A DNA stretch of 45,789 bases from positions 1 through 45,789 of the forward strand of contig CAMUAL010000011.1 in the NCBI GenBank assembly GCA_947086925.1. Reading direction: 5' to 3'. Source of the DNA: an uncultured Clostridia bacterium. GTDB lineage: Bacteria; Bacillota; Clostridia; Christensenellales; Pumilibacteraceae. The notes below the pieces were generated by a model. It was not told the DNA's origin. It saw only the letters and a list, made by a program, of their open reading frames with translations, and did no database searches. This document shows, one piece after another, positions 15,846 to 24,620 of this stretch. Positions within the stretch are counted from its first letter, which is position 1. Each line of letters opens with the position of its first letter. The position numbers and the translations under genes were made by a program.

Positions 15846-15873
15846 ATTATAGCATATAGCTTTTAAAAGTCAA
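15846..15873 (-). promoter_or_regulatory. glnN proximal promoter
   Basis: Minus strand TTGACT (15873-15868), 16-base spacer, TATAAT (15851-15846), giving a leader of about 150 bases that contains the attenuator. Confidence 0.65.
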
Positions 15874-15940
15874 CCGATTTCGGCATGTGTAATGTAAGTT
15901 TTTTATATGTTTTTTATATATGCGTACTTTCTATATTTAC

Positions 15941-15969
15941 ATTATATAAGACAATGTCAATATTGTCAA
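15941..15969 (-). promoter_or_regulatory. glnN distal consensus promoter
   Basis: Minus strand TTGACA (15969-15964), 17-base spacer, TATAAT (15946-15941), all consensus. It gives a leader of about 245 bases. A tandem 11-base repeat (GTTTTTTATAT on the plus strand, 15898-15908 and 15909-15919) lies between the two glnN promoters. The 387-base gap between glnN and glgB holds only these regulatory elements and the glgB promoter. Confidence 0.7.
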
Positions 15970-16009
15970 TAGCCTTTTGAAAATTTTGTAATTAAATTTT
16001 AAAACCCTC

Positions 16010-16038
16010 TTGAAATTTATATAAAGGTGTGGTATAAT
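16010..16038 (+). promoter_or_regulatory. Glycogen operon promoter
   Basis: TTGAAA (16010-16015), 17-base spacer, TATAAT (16033-16038), about 32 bases of leader to the glgB ATG at 16078 with AAGGA as ribosome-binding site. Confidence 0.75.
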
Positions 16039-16077
16039 AATATAGAAATAAGGGCGAAAAAGGATAAAACATACTAC

Positions 16078-18015
16078 ATGGATGATGTAAGCACAGAACT
16101 TTTTTACAGTGGCAAACAGACGGACGCATATAAGTATTTCGGCAGTAAGTTAAAAGGGGATACGGCATATTTTACGGTTTTTGCACCGCGTGCAAAGGCT
16201 GTGGCGGTGTCGGGAGATTTCAACGGTTGGACGGAACAGCCGCTTGCGTGTAATCGCGGAATTTGGAGCGGCTCGGTTGGCGGCGCAAAGGTTTTCGACA
16301 ATTACAAGTACGTAATTTATACGCAGGACGGGCGCAAGCTTTACAAAACCGACCCTTACGCTTGCCATACCGAAACGGGCGGAAACTTTTCGGGCAAGCT
16401 GTACGATATGTCCGTTATAAAGTGGCGCGACGGCGATTATATGGCGGCGCGCGAGAGCACGAATACTTATCGCGCACCCGTAAGCATTTACGAGGCGCAC
16501 ATCGGCTCATGGCGCAAATACGAGGACGGAAATTATTTCGATTACCGCAAGTTTGCCGACGAATCCGCAGATTATATTAAAAACGCGGGATTCACTCACG
16601 TCGAACTTATGGGAATTGCCGAGTATCCTTACGACGGCAGTTGGGGGTATCAGGTAACGGGTTACTATGCGCCGACTTCGCGCTACGGTACGCCCGAAGA
16701 TTTCGCATATCTTGTAGACAAGTTTCACAATGCGGGAATAGGCGTAATTCTCGATTGGGTGCCGGGGCATTTTCCCAAAGACGCGCACGGACTTTTCGAG
16801 TTTGACGGATTGCCTTTATACGAACCCGAAGACCCTTTGCGCCGCGAACACAAAGAGTGGGGAACGAGATGTTTCGACTACGGCAGAACGGAAGTAAAAA
16901 GCTTTCTCATTTCGAACGCGCTGTATTGGCTCAGGGAGTTTCACATAGACGGACTTCGGGTTGACGCGGTTGCGAGCATGCTGTACCTCGATTACGCCCG
17001 CACGGAGTGGCGTCCCAACAAATACGGCGGAAAAGAGAATTTGGAAGCCATAGAATTTTTCCGTCTTCTCAACACGGCGATATTCGGCGAGTTCAAAAAC
17101 GTAATGATGATTGCCGAAGAAAGCACTGCGTGGCCTCTTGTTACACGCCCCGCCGAAATAGGCGGTTTGGGCTTTAATTACAAATGGAACATGGGGTGGA
17201 TGAACGATACTCTCGATTACGCCAAAACCGACCCTCTGTTCAGAGCGGGAAAACACAATCAGCTTACTTTTTCCATGACTTACGCGTTTTCGGAGAATTA
17301 TATCCTGCCCATTTCGCACGACGAAATCGTGCACGGCAAAGGGTCGTTGCTCAATAAAATGCCGGGCGATTACGAAACGAAGTTCGCGGGGTTCAGAAAT
17401 TACTTGATGAATATGTTTGCGCACCCCGGCAAAAAACTGCTCATGATGGGCAGTGAGCTCGGAATGTTCAAAGAGTGGGATTTCGCGTCGGAGCTCGATT
17501 GGAATCTTTTGACGTATCCCGCACACAAGGGTGCGCTTGAATTCGTTACCGAGCTTAATAAGATATATAAAACTCACCCCGCGCTTTACGAAATCGACGA
17601 CGATTGGAAAGGGTTCGAGTGGCTTGTCCCCGACGACCGCAACAACAACGTAATAATTTACGAGCGGCGCGATTCCAAGGGTAACAGACTTTTATGCGTG
17701 TTCAATTTTTCGCCGGTGGAAATCGATAATTACACGTTCGGGTGCGAAAAAGGCGAATTTACCGAAATACTTCGCAGTGACGTGACGGGTTTCGGATTTA
17801 GGCCGATTAAGCACAAAACGGAGCTTAAAGAAAGTCACGGTAAGACCACAAGCGTAACAATGAATATTCCGCCCATGTGCGGCATATATATGACGGGTAA
17901 AGTGTTGCCCGCCGATGCAAAAAAGTCGGCGGCGACCAAGCCTGCGGCGGCAAAGAGCGCGGCAAAATCTGCGGCGGCAAAGAGCGCGCCCAAGCCTGCG
18001 GCAAAAAAACGATAA
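16078..18015 (+). CDS. glgB: 1,4-alpha-glucan branching enzyme with Lys/Ala-rich C-terminal tail
   Basis: 645 residues from ATG 16078; an in-frame GTG at 16027 was rejected because it lies upstream of the -10 box. An N-terminal CBM48-like beta-sandwich (about 20-110) precedes a GH13 barrel: DGSWGYQ, DGLRVDAV (nucleophile D296), MIAEES (acid/base E347) and ISHDEIVHGKGS. It creates alpha-1,6 branches in glycogen. The last 33 residues (613-645) are a low-complexity Ala/Lys/Ser/Pro tail ending KKR, absent from ordinary GlgB. glgC follows 30 bases later. Confidence 0.96.
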   Translation: MDDVSTELFYSGKQTDAYKYFGSKLKGDTAYFTVFAPRAKAVAVSGDFNGWTEQPLACNRGIWSGSVGGAKVFDNYKYVIYTQDGRKLYKTDPYACHTETGGNFSGKLYDMSVIKWRDGDYMAARESTNTYRAPVSIYEAHIGSWRKYEDGNYFDYRKFADESADYIKNAGFTHVELMGIAEYPYDGSWGYQVTGYYAPTSRYGTPEDFAYLVDKFHNAGIGVILDWVPGHFPKDAHGLFEFDGLPLYEPEDPLRREHKEWGTRCFDYGRTEVKSFLISNALYWLREFHIDGLRVDAVASMLYLDYARTEWRPNKYGGKENLEAIEFFRLLNTAIFGEFKNVMMIAEESTAWPLVTRPAEIGGLGFNYKWNMGWMNDTLDYAKTDPLFRAGKHNQLTFSMTYAFSENYILPISHDEIVHGKGSLLNKMPGDYETKFAGFRNYLMNMFAHPGKKLLMMGSELGMFKEWDFASELDWNLLTYPAHKGALEFVTELNKIYKTHPALYEIDDDWKGFEWLVPDDRNNNVIIYERRDSKGNRLLCVFNFSPVEIDNYTFGCEKGEFTEILRSDVTGFGFRPIKHKTELKESHGKTTSVTMNIPPMCGIYMTGKVLPADAKKSAATKPAAAKSAAKSAAAKSAPKPAAKKR

Positions 18016-18045
18016 GAAAATATTTTACGGATATAAGGGGATATT

Positions 18046-19221
18046 ATGAAGAAGAAAAAATGTGTGGCAATGCTTTTGGCAGGCGGACAGGGAACGCGAT
18101 TATACGCGCTCACGAGCCGTGCGCCCAAGCCTGCGGTGTCGTTCGGTGCGAAATATCGCATAATAGACTTTCCGCTCTCAAACTGTACCAATTCGGGTAT
18201 CGACACGGTTGGCGTGCTTACGCAGTACCAGCCGCTTATTCTCAACGAGTATATCGGTACGGGCGAACCGTGGGACCTTGACCGCACTTACGGCGGAGCT
18301 CACGTGCTTCCTCCGTACCAAGCAAAGCACGGCGGCGAGTGGTACAAAGGAACGGCGAACGCCATTTTCCAAAACATTCACTTTTTAAACGAGTATGATT
18401 CCGAGCACGTAATAATACTCTCGGGCGACCATATTTACAAAATGGATTACTCGGATATGCTGCGCGAGCATATCGAGAACAACGCCGACTGTACCATAAG
18501 CGTTATCGACGTTCCCGCCGAGGAAGCAAGCAGATTCGGCATAATGGACTACGACAAAGACAAGCGTATAATTTCTTTCGAAGAAAAGCCCAAACAGCCT
18601 AAGTCGAATCACGCGAGCATGGGCATATACATTTTCAAAAAAGACGTTCTCGTATCGGAACTTATTGCCGACGAGGCAAACCCGAAATCGGAAAACGATT
18701 TCGGCAAAAACATAATTCCCGCCATGCTTAATGCAAAGAAGCGCATGTTTGCATATCAGTTTAAGGGGTATTGGAAAGACGTTGGCACGGTAACGAGCCT
18801 TTGGGAAGCGAACATGGATTTGCTCGGCGAACACCCCGTGCTGTCGCTTAACGATATGGGCAATAAGATTTATTCGCGCAACGAGCCTCTGCCGCCTACT
18901 TTCTTCGGCAAAAATTCCGAAATCGACAATTCTATATTAACTACGGGCTGTGAAATTTACGGTAAGGTTGTAAACTCGGTAATAGGCGAGGGCGTAACGG
19001 TAGGCGAAGGCACCGTAATAGAAAACAGCGTTATAATGAACAATTCCAAAATCGGCAAAAACGTAAAAATGCGTTACGGCATGATTGACGAGTGTGTCGA
19101 AATAGGCGACAAAGCCGAAATCGGAAACGAAAACAGCGACCGCAACAGCATTGTTCTTATCGGGCGCGGCAATAAGATAGCCAAGGGTGCAAAGGTTGCC
19201 CCCGGCGAGATAGTGGACTGA
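18046..19221 (+). CDS. glgC: Glucose-1-phosphate adenylyltransferase, catalytic subunit
   Basis: 391 residues. The nucleotide loop LLAGGQGTRLYALT is intact, unlike in GlgD, with the FGAKYRIIDFPLSNC motif, the GTANAIFQN segment, the SGDHIYKMDY metal site and the FEEKP and KDVGT motifs. The C-terminal third is a left-handed beta-helix. It makes ADP-glucose from ATP and glucose 1-phosphate, the committed step of glycogen synthesis. In Firmicutes it forms hetero-oligomers with GlgD, which follows 15 bases downstream. Confidence 0.97.
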   Translation: MKKKKCVAMLLAGGQGTRLYALTSRAPKPAVSFGAKYRIIDFPLSNCTNSGIDTVGVLTQYQPLILNEYIGTGEPWDLDRTYGGAHVLPPYQAKHGGEWYKGTANAIFQNIHFLNEYDSEHVIILSGDHIYKMDYSDMLREHIENNADCTISVIDVPAEEASRFGIMDYDKDKRIISFEEKPKQPKSNHASMGIYIFKKDVLVSELIADEANPKSENDFGKNIIPAMLNAKKRMFAYQFKGYWKDVGTVTSLWEANMDLLGEHPVLSLNDMGNKIYSRNEPLPPTFFGKNSEIDNSILTTGCEIYGKVVNSVIGEGVTVGEGTVIENSVIMNNSKIGKNVKMRYGMIDECVEIGDKAEIGNENSDRNSIVLIGRGNKIAKGAKVAPGEIVD

Positions 19222-19236
19222 GGCGAGGGGAAAATT

Positions 19237-20358
19237 ATGAAAACTTTGGGTGTAATATTCAGTAACATTCACGATAAAGAAATTACCGAACTTACAAGCA
19301 AGCGAACATTGGCGTCCATTCCGTTCGGCGGAAGATACAGACTTATAGATTTCGCGCTTTCCAACATGGTAAACAGCGGCATAACAAAAATAGGCGTTAT
19401 AACCAAAATGAATTATCAGTCGCTTATGGACCACGTGGGAAGCGGCAAGTATTGGGACTTAAACCGCAAAACGGGCGGACTTATAGTGTTGCCCCCGTAT
19501 AACTTAGGCAACAGCGGTTCGCTTTACAAATCGCGTTTCGAGGCGATATGCGGTATACATTCCTTTTTAAAGCACAGCAACGAAGAATACGTTGTAATGA
19601 GCGATTGCGATGCGGTTTGCAATTTCAATTTTGCCGACGTTGTGGCTCGGCACGAGGCTAATCATGCCGACATAACGGTTATAGTAAGCAAAACCGACAT
19701 AACTTCGCCCGAGCGTCGCGTTCGCACTGCGGTGGAATACGACAAGGAAAACCGAGTTACAAAGGTTGTCACGTCGGATAAACTTTCCGGCGAGGGAATA
19801 ATGACGTTTACCAACATGATGGTTATCGGCCGAAGATTCCTTTTGCGCATAATAGAAAACGCGGAAGATTGGGGTTATACAAGTTTTTCGCGCGATATTT
19901 TGGTGCGCGGTTGCAAAGAATACAGAATATTCGCATACAATTACGGCGGCTATTTTGCTTCGATTGATTCTCTGGCGAAATATTACAGTCGTTCGCTCGA
20001 ACTGCTCGATAAGAGTAAGCGCGACGAACTGTTCTACAAAGACGGCGCAAATATCTACACAAAGGTGCGCGATTCCGCACCCGCGAAAATCATAGGCAAC
20101 GCAAAAGTTTCAAACTCGCTCGTTGCCGACGGTTGCGAGATAGAGGGCGAGGTTCGCAATTCCATACTGTTTCGCGGCGTTAAAGTGGCGCGCGGCGCGG
20201 TTATTACCGACTCGATTATATTTCAGGACACCGTGGTCTGCGAAAATTCGCGCCTTCACTGCGTAATAGCCGACAAAGCGGTAAAAGTGCTGAGCGACAG
20301 ACTTTTGTCGGGTCACGAAACGCACCCGTACTTTATAGCCAAGGATACCGTTATATAA
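19237..20358 (+). CDS. glgD: GlgD, regulatory/partner subunit of glucose-1-phosphate adenylyltransferase
   Basis: 373 residues, paralogous to GlgC. It shares the FGGRYRLIDFALSNM motif and beta-helix C-terminus, but the glycine-rich nucleotide loop is missing (LGVIFSNIHDKEITEL instead), as is normal for GlgD, which in studied Firmicutes has little activity alone and raises activity of the GlgC/GlgD complex. Tight spacing after glgC supports complex formation. Confidence 0.95.
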   Translation: MKTLGVIFSNIHDKEITELTSKRTLASIPFGGRYRLIDFALSNMVNSGITKIGVITKMNYQSLMDHVGSGKYWDLNRKTGGLIVLPPYNLGNSGSLYKSRFEAICGIHSFLKHSNEEYVVMSDCDAVCNFNFADVVARHEANHADITVIVSKTDITSPERRVRTAVEYDKENRVTKVVTSDKLSGEGIMTFTNMMVIGRRFLLRIIENAEDWGYTSFSRDILVRGCKEYRIFAYNYGGYFASIDSLAKYYSRSLELLDKSKRDELFYKDGANIYTKVRDSAPAKIIGNAKVSNSLVADGCEIEGEVRNSILFRGVKVARGAVITDSIIFQDTVVCENSRLHCVIADKAVKVLSDRLLSGHETHPYFIAKDTVI

Positions 20359-20453
20359 AGAGAAAAAATAAATCGGGTTTCGAAAAAAACAAAACATACA
20401 AGGGAAAAACAACATATAAAATTACGTAATCAACTTTATAAAGGAGAATATAT

Positions 20454-22115
20454 ATGGCTACCAAAAAGACAGTTGCAACCACCGAGAGCAAAAAAACCGA
20501 GCCGGTTGCGACCGAAAAGAAAACCGCAACCCAAACGGTAACTCACACAAAGCCTGCCGCAAAAGTTGCTACGGAAAAAAGCGGAACGGCAGTTAAAAAG
20601 ACAACCGCCGCCGCGAAAAAAGCAATCCCCGAGAAGAAAGAGCTTGACACCGTAAAAGCCGCATCCGAGAAGAAAGAGCTTGACGTAAAAAGAGTGCTGT
20701 ACGTGTGCAGTGAAGCGTTTCCGTTTGCGGGCACAGGCGGTTTGGGCGAAGTAATAGGAAGTTTGCCCAAAGCCGTAAACGCCAAAAAAGCGGGATTCGA
20801 GGCGAGCGTAATACTTCCGCTTTACGAATGTTTCCCGAGTGAGTATCGCGACAAGCTCGAATTTGTATGCCATATAAACGTGCCTCTTGCATGGAGGAAT
20901 CAATATTGCGGGCTGTTTAAGCTTGACTATTCGGGTACAAAGTATTATTTTATAGATAACGAGTATTATTTCAAACGCCCGAATCTTTACGGCTATTACG
21001 ACGACGGCGAGCGTTTTGCGTTTTTGTCGCGTGCCGTAGTAGAGCTTATACCGCATCTCGGCTTTAAACCGGATATACTGCATTGCCACGATTGGCAAAC
21101 CGCACTCGTGCCCATTTATTACAAGCTGTTTTATATGTACCGCGCGGGATACGGCGGCATTAAAACAATGTTCACGATTCACAACATCGAGTATCAGGGC
21201 AAGTACAGCCGCAGTATAATCGAGGACGTGTTCGGCATACCCGACCGCGAATATATGAGCATAGAGCACCGCGGTTGCATAAATCTCATGAAGGGCGCAA
21301 TCGATTACTCCGACGCGGTGGGAACGGTAAGTCCTACGTATGCGCGCGAAATAATGGACCCGTACTATGCGCACGGGCTCGAAAACGTGTTGCTTAAAAA
21401 CAGCTTTAAGCTCCGCGGTATTCTCAACGGAATCGACGTAGACGCCTACAATCCGAGAACTCAGAGCGCGCTTTTCTGCAACTATGACGAAAACAACATG
21501 GCGGGCAAAGCAAAGGGTAAAGCGGAACTTCAAAAAATGCTCAGTCTGCCCGTATCGCCCGACACCCCCGTAATAGCCATAGTTTCGCGGCTCGTAAGTC
21601 ACAAAGGACTCGACCTTGTGCGCGCGTGCATGAACGATATTCTCCGCAAAAACGTGCAAGTGATATTGCTCGGAAAAGGCGACCCCGACTACGAGAACTA
21701 CTTTACTCACGTGCAGAAAATGTACAGTCAGAAATTCAGCGCGGTTATAGCCTTTAACAAAGACTTGTCGCACAAGATTTACGCGGGCGCGGATATATTC
21801 CTTATGCCGAGCAAAAGCGAGCCTTGCGGATTAAGCCAAATGATGGCGTGCCGTTACGGAACAATACCCGTAGTGCGCGAAACGGGCGGACTTGCCGACA
21901 GCATAGTCGATTGCTACAACGGCGATATAGGAAACGGATTCCGTTTCTCGCGGTATGCAACCGACGACATGATGGGCGCAATCGACCGCGCGGTGGGGCT
22001 GTACACCGATTACAAAGACAAATGGGCGGGACTCGTTCGCCGCGCAATGACTTCCGACTTTACGTGGACGTCGTCGGCGGGAGAATATATCAAGTATTAC
22101 AAAGAAGTGCTTTAA
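20454..22115 (+). CDS. glgA: Glycogen synthase with 78-residue Lys/Thr/Ala-rich N-terminal extension
   Basis: 553 residues versus about 475-480 usually. The GT5 core begins near residue 79 (VKRVLYVCSEAFPF), contains the GTGGLGEVIGSLPK donor-site loop (Lys of the classical KTGGL replaced by Gly), HCHDWQ, FTIHN, GILNGID and the C-terminal MPSKSEPCGLSQM with the catalytic E. It transfers glucose from ADP-glucose to glycogen. Residues 1-78 are a basic low-complexity stretch rich in Lys, Thr, Ala and Glu, with EKKELD repeated at 60-65 and 72-77. A strong AAAGGAG sits just before the ATG, so the extension is translated. Confidence 0.95.
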   Translation: MATKKTVATTESKKTEPVATEKKTATQTVTHTKPAAKVATEKSGTAVKKTTAAAKKAIPEKKELDTVKAASEKKELDVKRVLYVCSEAFPFAGTGGLGEVIGSLPKAVNAKKAGFEASVILPLYECFPSEYRDKLEFVCHINVPLAWRNQYCGLFKLDYSGTKYYFIDNEYYFKRPNLYGYYDDGERFAFLSRAVVELIPHLGFKPDILHCHDWQTALVPIYYKLFYMYRAGYGGIKTMFTIHNIEYQGKYSRSIIEDVFGIPDREYMSIEHRGCINLMKGAIDYSDAVGTVSPTYAREIMDPYYAHGLENVLLKNSFKLRGILNGIDVDAYNPRTQSALFCNYDENNMAGKAKGKAELQKMLSLPVSPDTPVIAIVSRLVSHKGLDLVRACMNDILRKNVQVILLGKGDPDYENYFTHVQKMYSQKFSAVIAFNKDLSHKIYAGADIFLMPSKSEPCGLSQMMACRYGTIPVVRETGGLADSIVDCYNGDIGNGFRFSRYATDDMMGAIDRAVGLYTDYKDKWAGLVRRAMTSDFTWTSSAGEYIKYYKEVL

Positions 22116-22153
22116 AAACAAGGAGCATTCAAACGGAGGTATAACGCAGGTAT

Positions 22154-24589
22154 ATGACACAAAACAATACCGAAGAGATGCTGGAACTTATATCAGACAA
22201 ACTAAACAAGTATTTTGCGGCAACCAAAAAAACCGCAACGGTAGAGCAAGTGTATAAAGCACTTGCTTTGGTGCTTAGAGATAAACTGCTTAAAAAGAAA
22301 CAGGCAAACAACCAAAGAATAGTGCAGGGCAAGTACAAGCGCGTTTATTACTTATGTATGGAATTTCTTTTGGGGCGCAGTTTAAAGAACAATCTTTACA
22401 ATCTCGGACTCGAAGACAGTGCGCGCGAGGCACTTAAAAGCATGGGCTTTAAGCTCGACGAATTATACGAGTTGGAGTCGGACGCGGGACTCGGAAACGG
22501 CGGCTTGGGGCGACTTGCGGCTTGTTTTATGGACAGCTTGGCAACGCTCAATTATCCCGCAATGGGATTTTGCATACGCTACGAATACGGCTTATTCCGC
22601 CAAAAGATAGTGGAATGTCAGCAAGTCGAACTTCCCGATATGTGGCTTAACAGCGGGGAAGTTTGGCAAATGCCGCGCTCGGATAAAAATTTCGAAATCA
22701 AGCTTAACGGCACGGTTAAAGAACATTGGGAAAACGGCAAGTGCCGCATTGAGCACGTAAACGCCGATATTATCGAGGCTCTGCCGTACGACGTTATGAT
22801 TTCCGGCGGCGACAGCGACGGAGTAAGCGTGCTCAGACTTTGGCAGGCTTCCGGTAAGAGCGATTTCGACATGAAGTCGTTTACGCAAGGGAATTACAGT
22901 TTGGCTACCCGCGCAGACAACGAAGCGGAGCTTATAAACAAAGTGCTGTACCCGAGCGACGACCATGAGCAAGGCAAGCTTTTAAGACTCAGTCAGCAGT
23001 ACTTTATGGTTTCGGCAAGCTTGCAGAGCATAATAAAAGACCACCTTAAAAACAACCCGAATCTCGACAATTTGCCCGACCTTGCGGCGATTCATATTAA
23101 CGACACTCACCCCGCACTTGCCGTTCCCGAGCTTATGCGTCTGCTTGTAGACGAGTTCGGCTACGATTGGGACACCGCGTGGAATATGACCACGCGTACC
23201 ATTGCCTACACCAATCACACGGTTATGGCGGAGGCTTTGGAAAAATGGAACGAACATCTGTTCAAAGTCCTTTTGCCGCGAATTTACATGATTATTAAGG
23301 AAATCGACCGCAGATTCTGCATATGGGCTATGGATAAGTGCAACGACTTCGACAAAGTAAACCGCATGGCTTGTCTCGGAGGCGGAAACGTGCGAATGGC
23401 TAACCTTGCCGTTATAGGTTCGCATGCCGTAAACGGCGTAAGCGCGCTTCACAGCGACATTATCAAAGAGAGTGTGTTTAACGACTTTTACACCGTAATG
23501 CCGCATAAGTTCACCAACGTGACAAACGGTATTGCGCACCGCAGGTGGCTTTCGCAGTCGAATCCCGCCCTTAAATCGCTTATATCCGACCTTGTAGGTG
23601 CGGATACCGACCGCGACGCAACGAAGTTGGAAGGACTGTTAAAATACAAAAACGACAAAACCGTACTGAGCGAACTCGGCAAAATAAAGCACGCTTGCAA
23701 AACGGATTTCGCAAAGTATATCAAGGACACGAGCGGATTTATACTTAATCCGCACAGCAGAATCGATACGCAGATAAAGCGTTTGCACGAATACAAGCGT
23801 CAGCTTATGAACGTGCTTAAAATAATATCGCAGTATCTCGACTTGCTCGACAATCCCGATAAGGAAGTTACTCCGCAGACGTTTGTGTTCGGAGCAAAGG
23901 CGGCGGGAGGATACTATCACGCAAAGCGAATCATATGCCTTATAAACTGCCTCAGCGCGGAAATTCAGAAGAACCCCAAAATAAAAGAAAAGCTCGATGT
24001 GCTGTTCGTCGAAAACTACAACGTGACGCGTGCCGAACATCTTATTCCCGCGAGCGAAGTCAGCGAACAGATTTCTCTTGCCGGCAAAGAGGCGAGCGGC
24101 ACAAGCAACATGAAGTTTATGCTTAACGGCGCGATAACTTTGGGAACGCTCGACGGCGCGAACGTGGAAATACGCGAGAGCGTGGGCGACGACAACATTT
24201 TCATATTCGGCTTAAAGGCGGAAGAAGTGGAGAAAATGTGGGGCAACTATTACCCGAGTAATCTGTATGCCGACAATCACCGAATCCGCCGCATAGTAGA
24301 CCGTTTGCGCGAGGGCTTTAACGGCGAGAGCTTTGCCGACATTGCAAATTATCTTATTTTGGGAAGCAACAACATTGCCGACCCTTATATGTGCTTACTC
24401 GATTTAGACGATTATATTCGCGCATCGCACGATATAGACGTTGCATACAAAGACAAAGAACGCTGGAACAGAATGGCACTCGTAAACATTGCAAACGCAG
24501 GGCGTTTTGCGTCGGACCGCAGCATAGACGAATATGCACAGAATATATGGAATTTGCGCAAGGTGCGCAAAGCAAAAACCACGAAGTAA
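22154..24589 (+). CDS. glgP: Glycogen/maltodextrin phosphorylase
   Basis: 811 residues, full length GT35. Motifs include the N-terminal GLGNGGLGRLAACF, VPELMRLL, THPALAVPE, NGIAHRRW and the pyridoxal-phosphate lysine region KEASGTSNMKFMLNG. It releases glucose 1-phosphate from non-reducing ends of glycogen. GGAGG lies 14 bases before the ATG, rather far. It follows glgA by 38 bases and precedes the GH13 gene, giving the operon both synthesis and breakdown capacity. Confidence 0.96.
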   Translation: MTQNNTEEMLELISDKLNKYFAATKKTATVEQVYKALALVLRDKLLKKKQANNQRIVQGKYKRVYYLCMEFLLGRSLKNNLYNLGLEDSAREALKSMGFKLDELYELESDAGLGNGGLGRLAACFMDSLATLNYPAMGFCIRYEYGLFRQKIVECQQVELPDMWLNSGEVWQMPRSDKNFEIKLNGTVKEHWENGKCRIEHVNADIIEALPYDVMISGGDSDGVSVLRLWQASGKSDFDMKSFTQGNYSLATRADNEAELINKVLYPSDDHEQGKLLRLSQQYFMVSASLQSIIKDHLKNNPNLDNLPDLAAIHINDTHPALAVPELMRLLVDEFGYDWDTAWNMTTRTIAYTNHTVMAEALEKWNEHLFKVLLPRIYMIIKEIDRRFCIWAMDKCNDFDKVNRMACLGGGNVRMANLAVIGSHAVNGVSALHSDIIKESVFNDFYTVMPHKFTNVTNGIAHRRWLSQSNPALKSLISDLVGADTDRDATKLEGLLKYKNDKTVLSELGKIKHACKTDFAKYIKDTSGFILNPHSRIDTQIKRLHEYKRQLMNVLKIISQYLDLLDNPDKEVTPQTFVFGAKAAGGYYHAKRIICLINCLSAEIQKNPKIKEKLDVLFVENYNVTRAEHLIPASEVSEQISLAGKEASGTSNMKFMLNGAITLGTLDGANVEIRESVGDDNIFIFGLKAEEVEKMWGNYYPSNLYADNHRIRRIVDRLREGFNGESFADIANYLILGSNNIADPYMCLLDLDDYIRASHDIDVAYKDKERWNRMALVNIANAGRFASDRSIDEYAQNIWNLRKVRKAKTTK

Positions 24590-24620
24590 AAAGCAATTCT
24601 GAATATCAGGAGGCAGATTT

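Noticed and set aside
14731..15852. A 373-codon plus-strand frame
   Set aside because: Antisense to glnN and its leader; no similarity to any family recognised.
15690..15970. Glutamine riboswitch (glnA or downstream-peptide motif) before glnN
   Set aside because: The conserved core of those motifs was not found; only a terminator and flanking complementarity are visible.
19237..20358. GlgD as a decayed pseudogene of glgC because the nucleotide loop is missing
   Set aside because: Loss of that loop is the normal state of GlgD partner subunits in Firmicutes, and the rest is well conserved.
20436..21773. A 445-codon open frame on the minus strand
   Set aside because: It is the antisense shadow of glgA; composition (His/Tyr/Val/Arg-rich) is typical of shadows in this genome and there are no motifs or ribosome-binding site.
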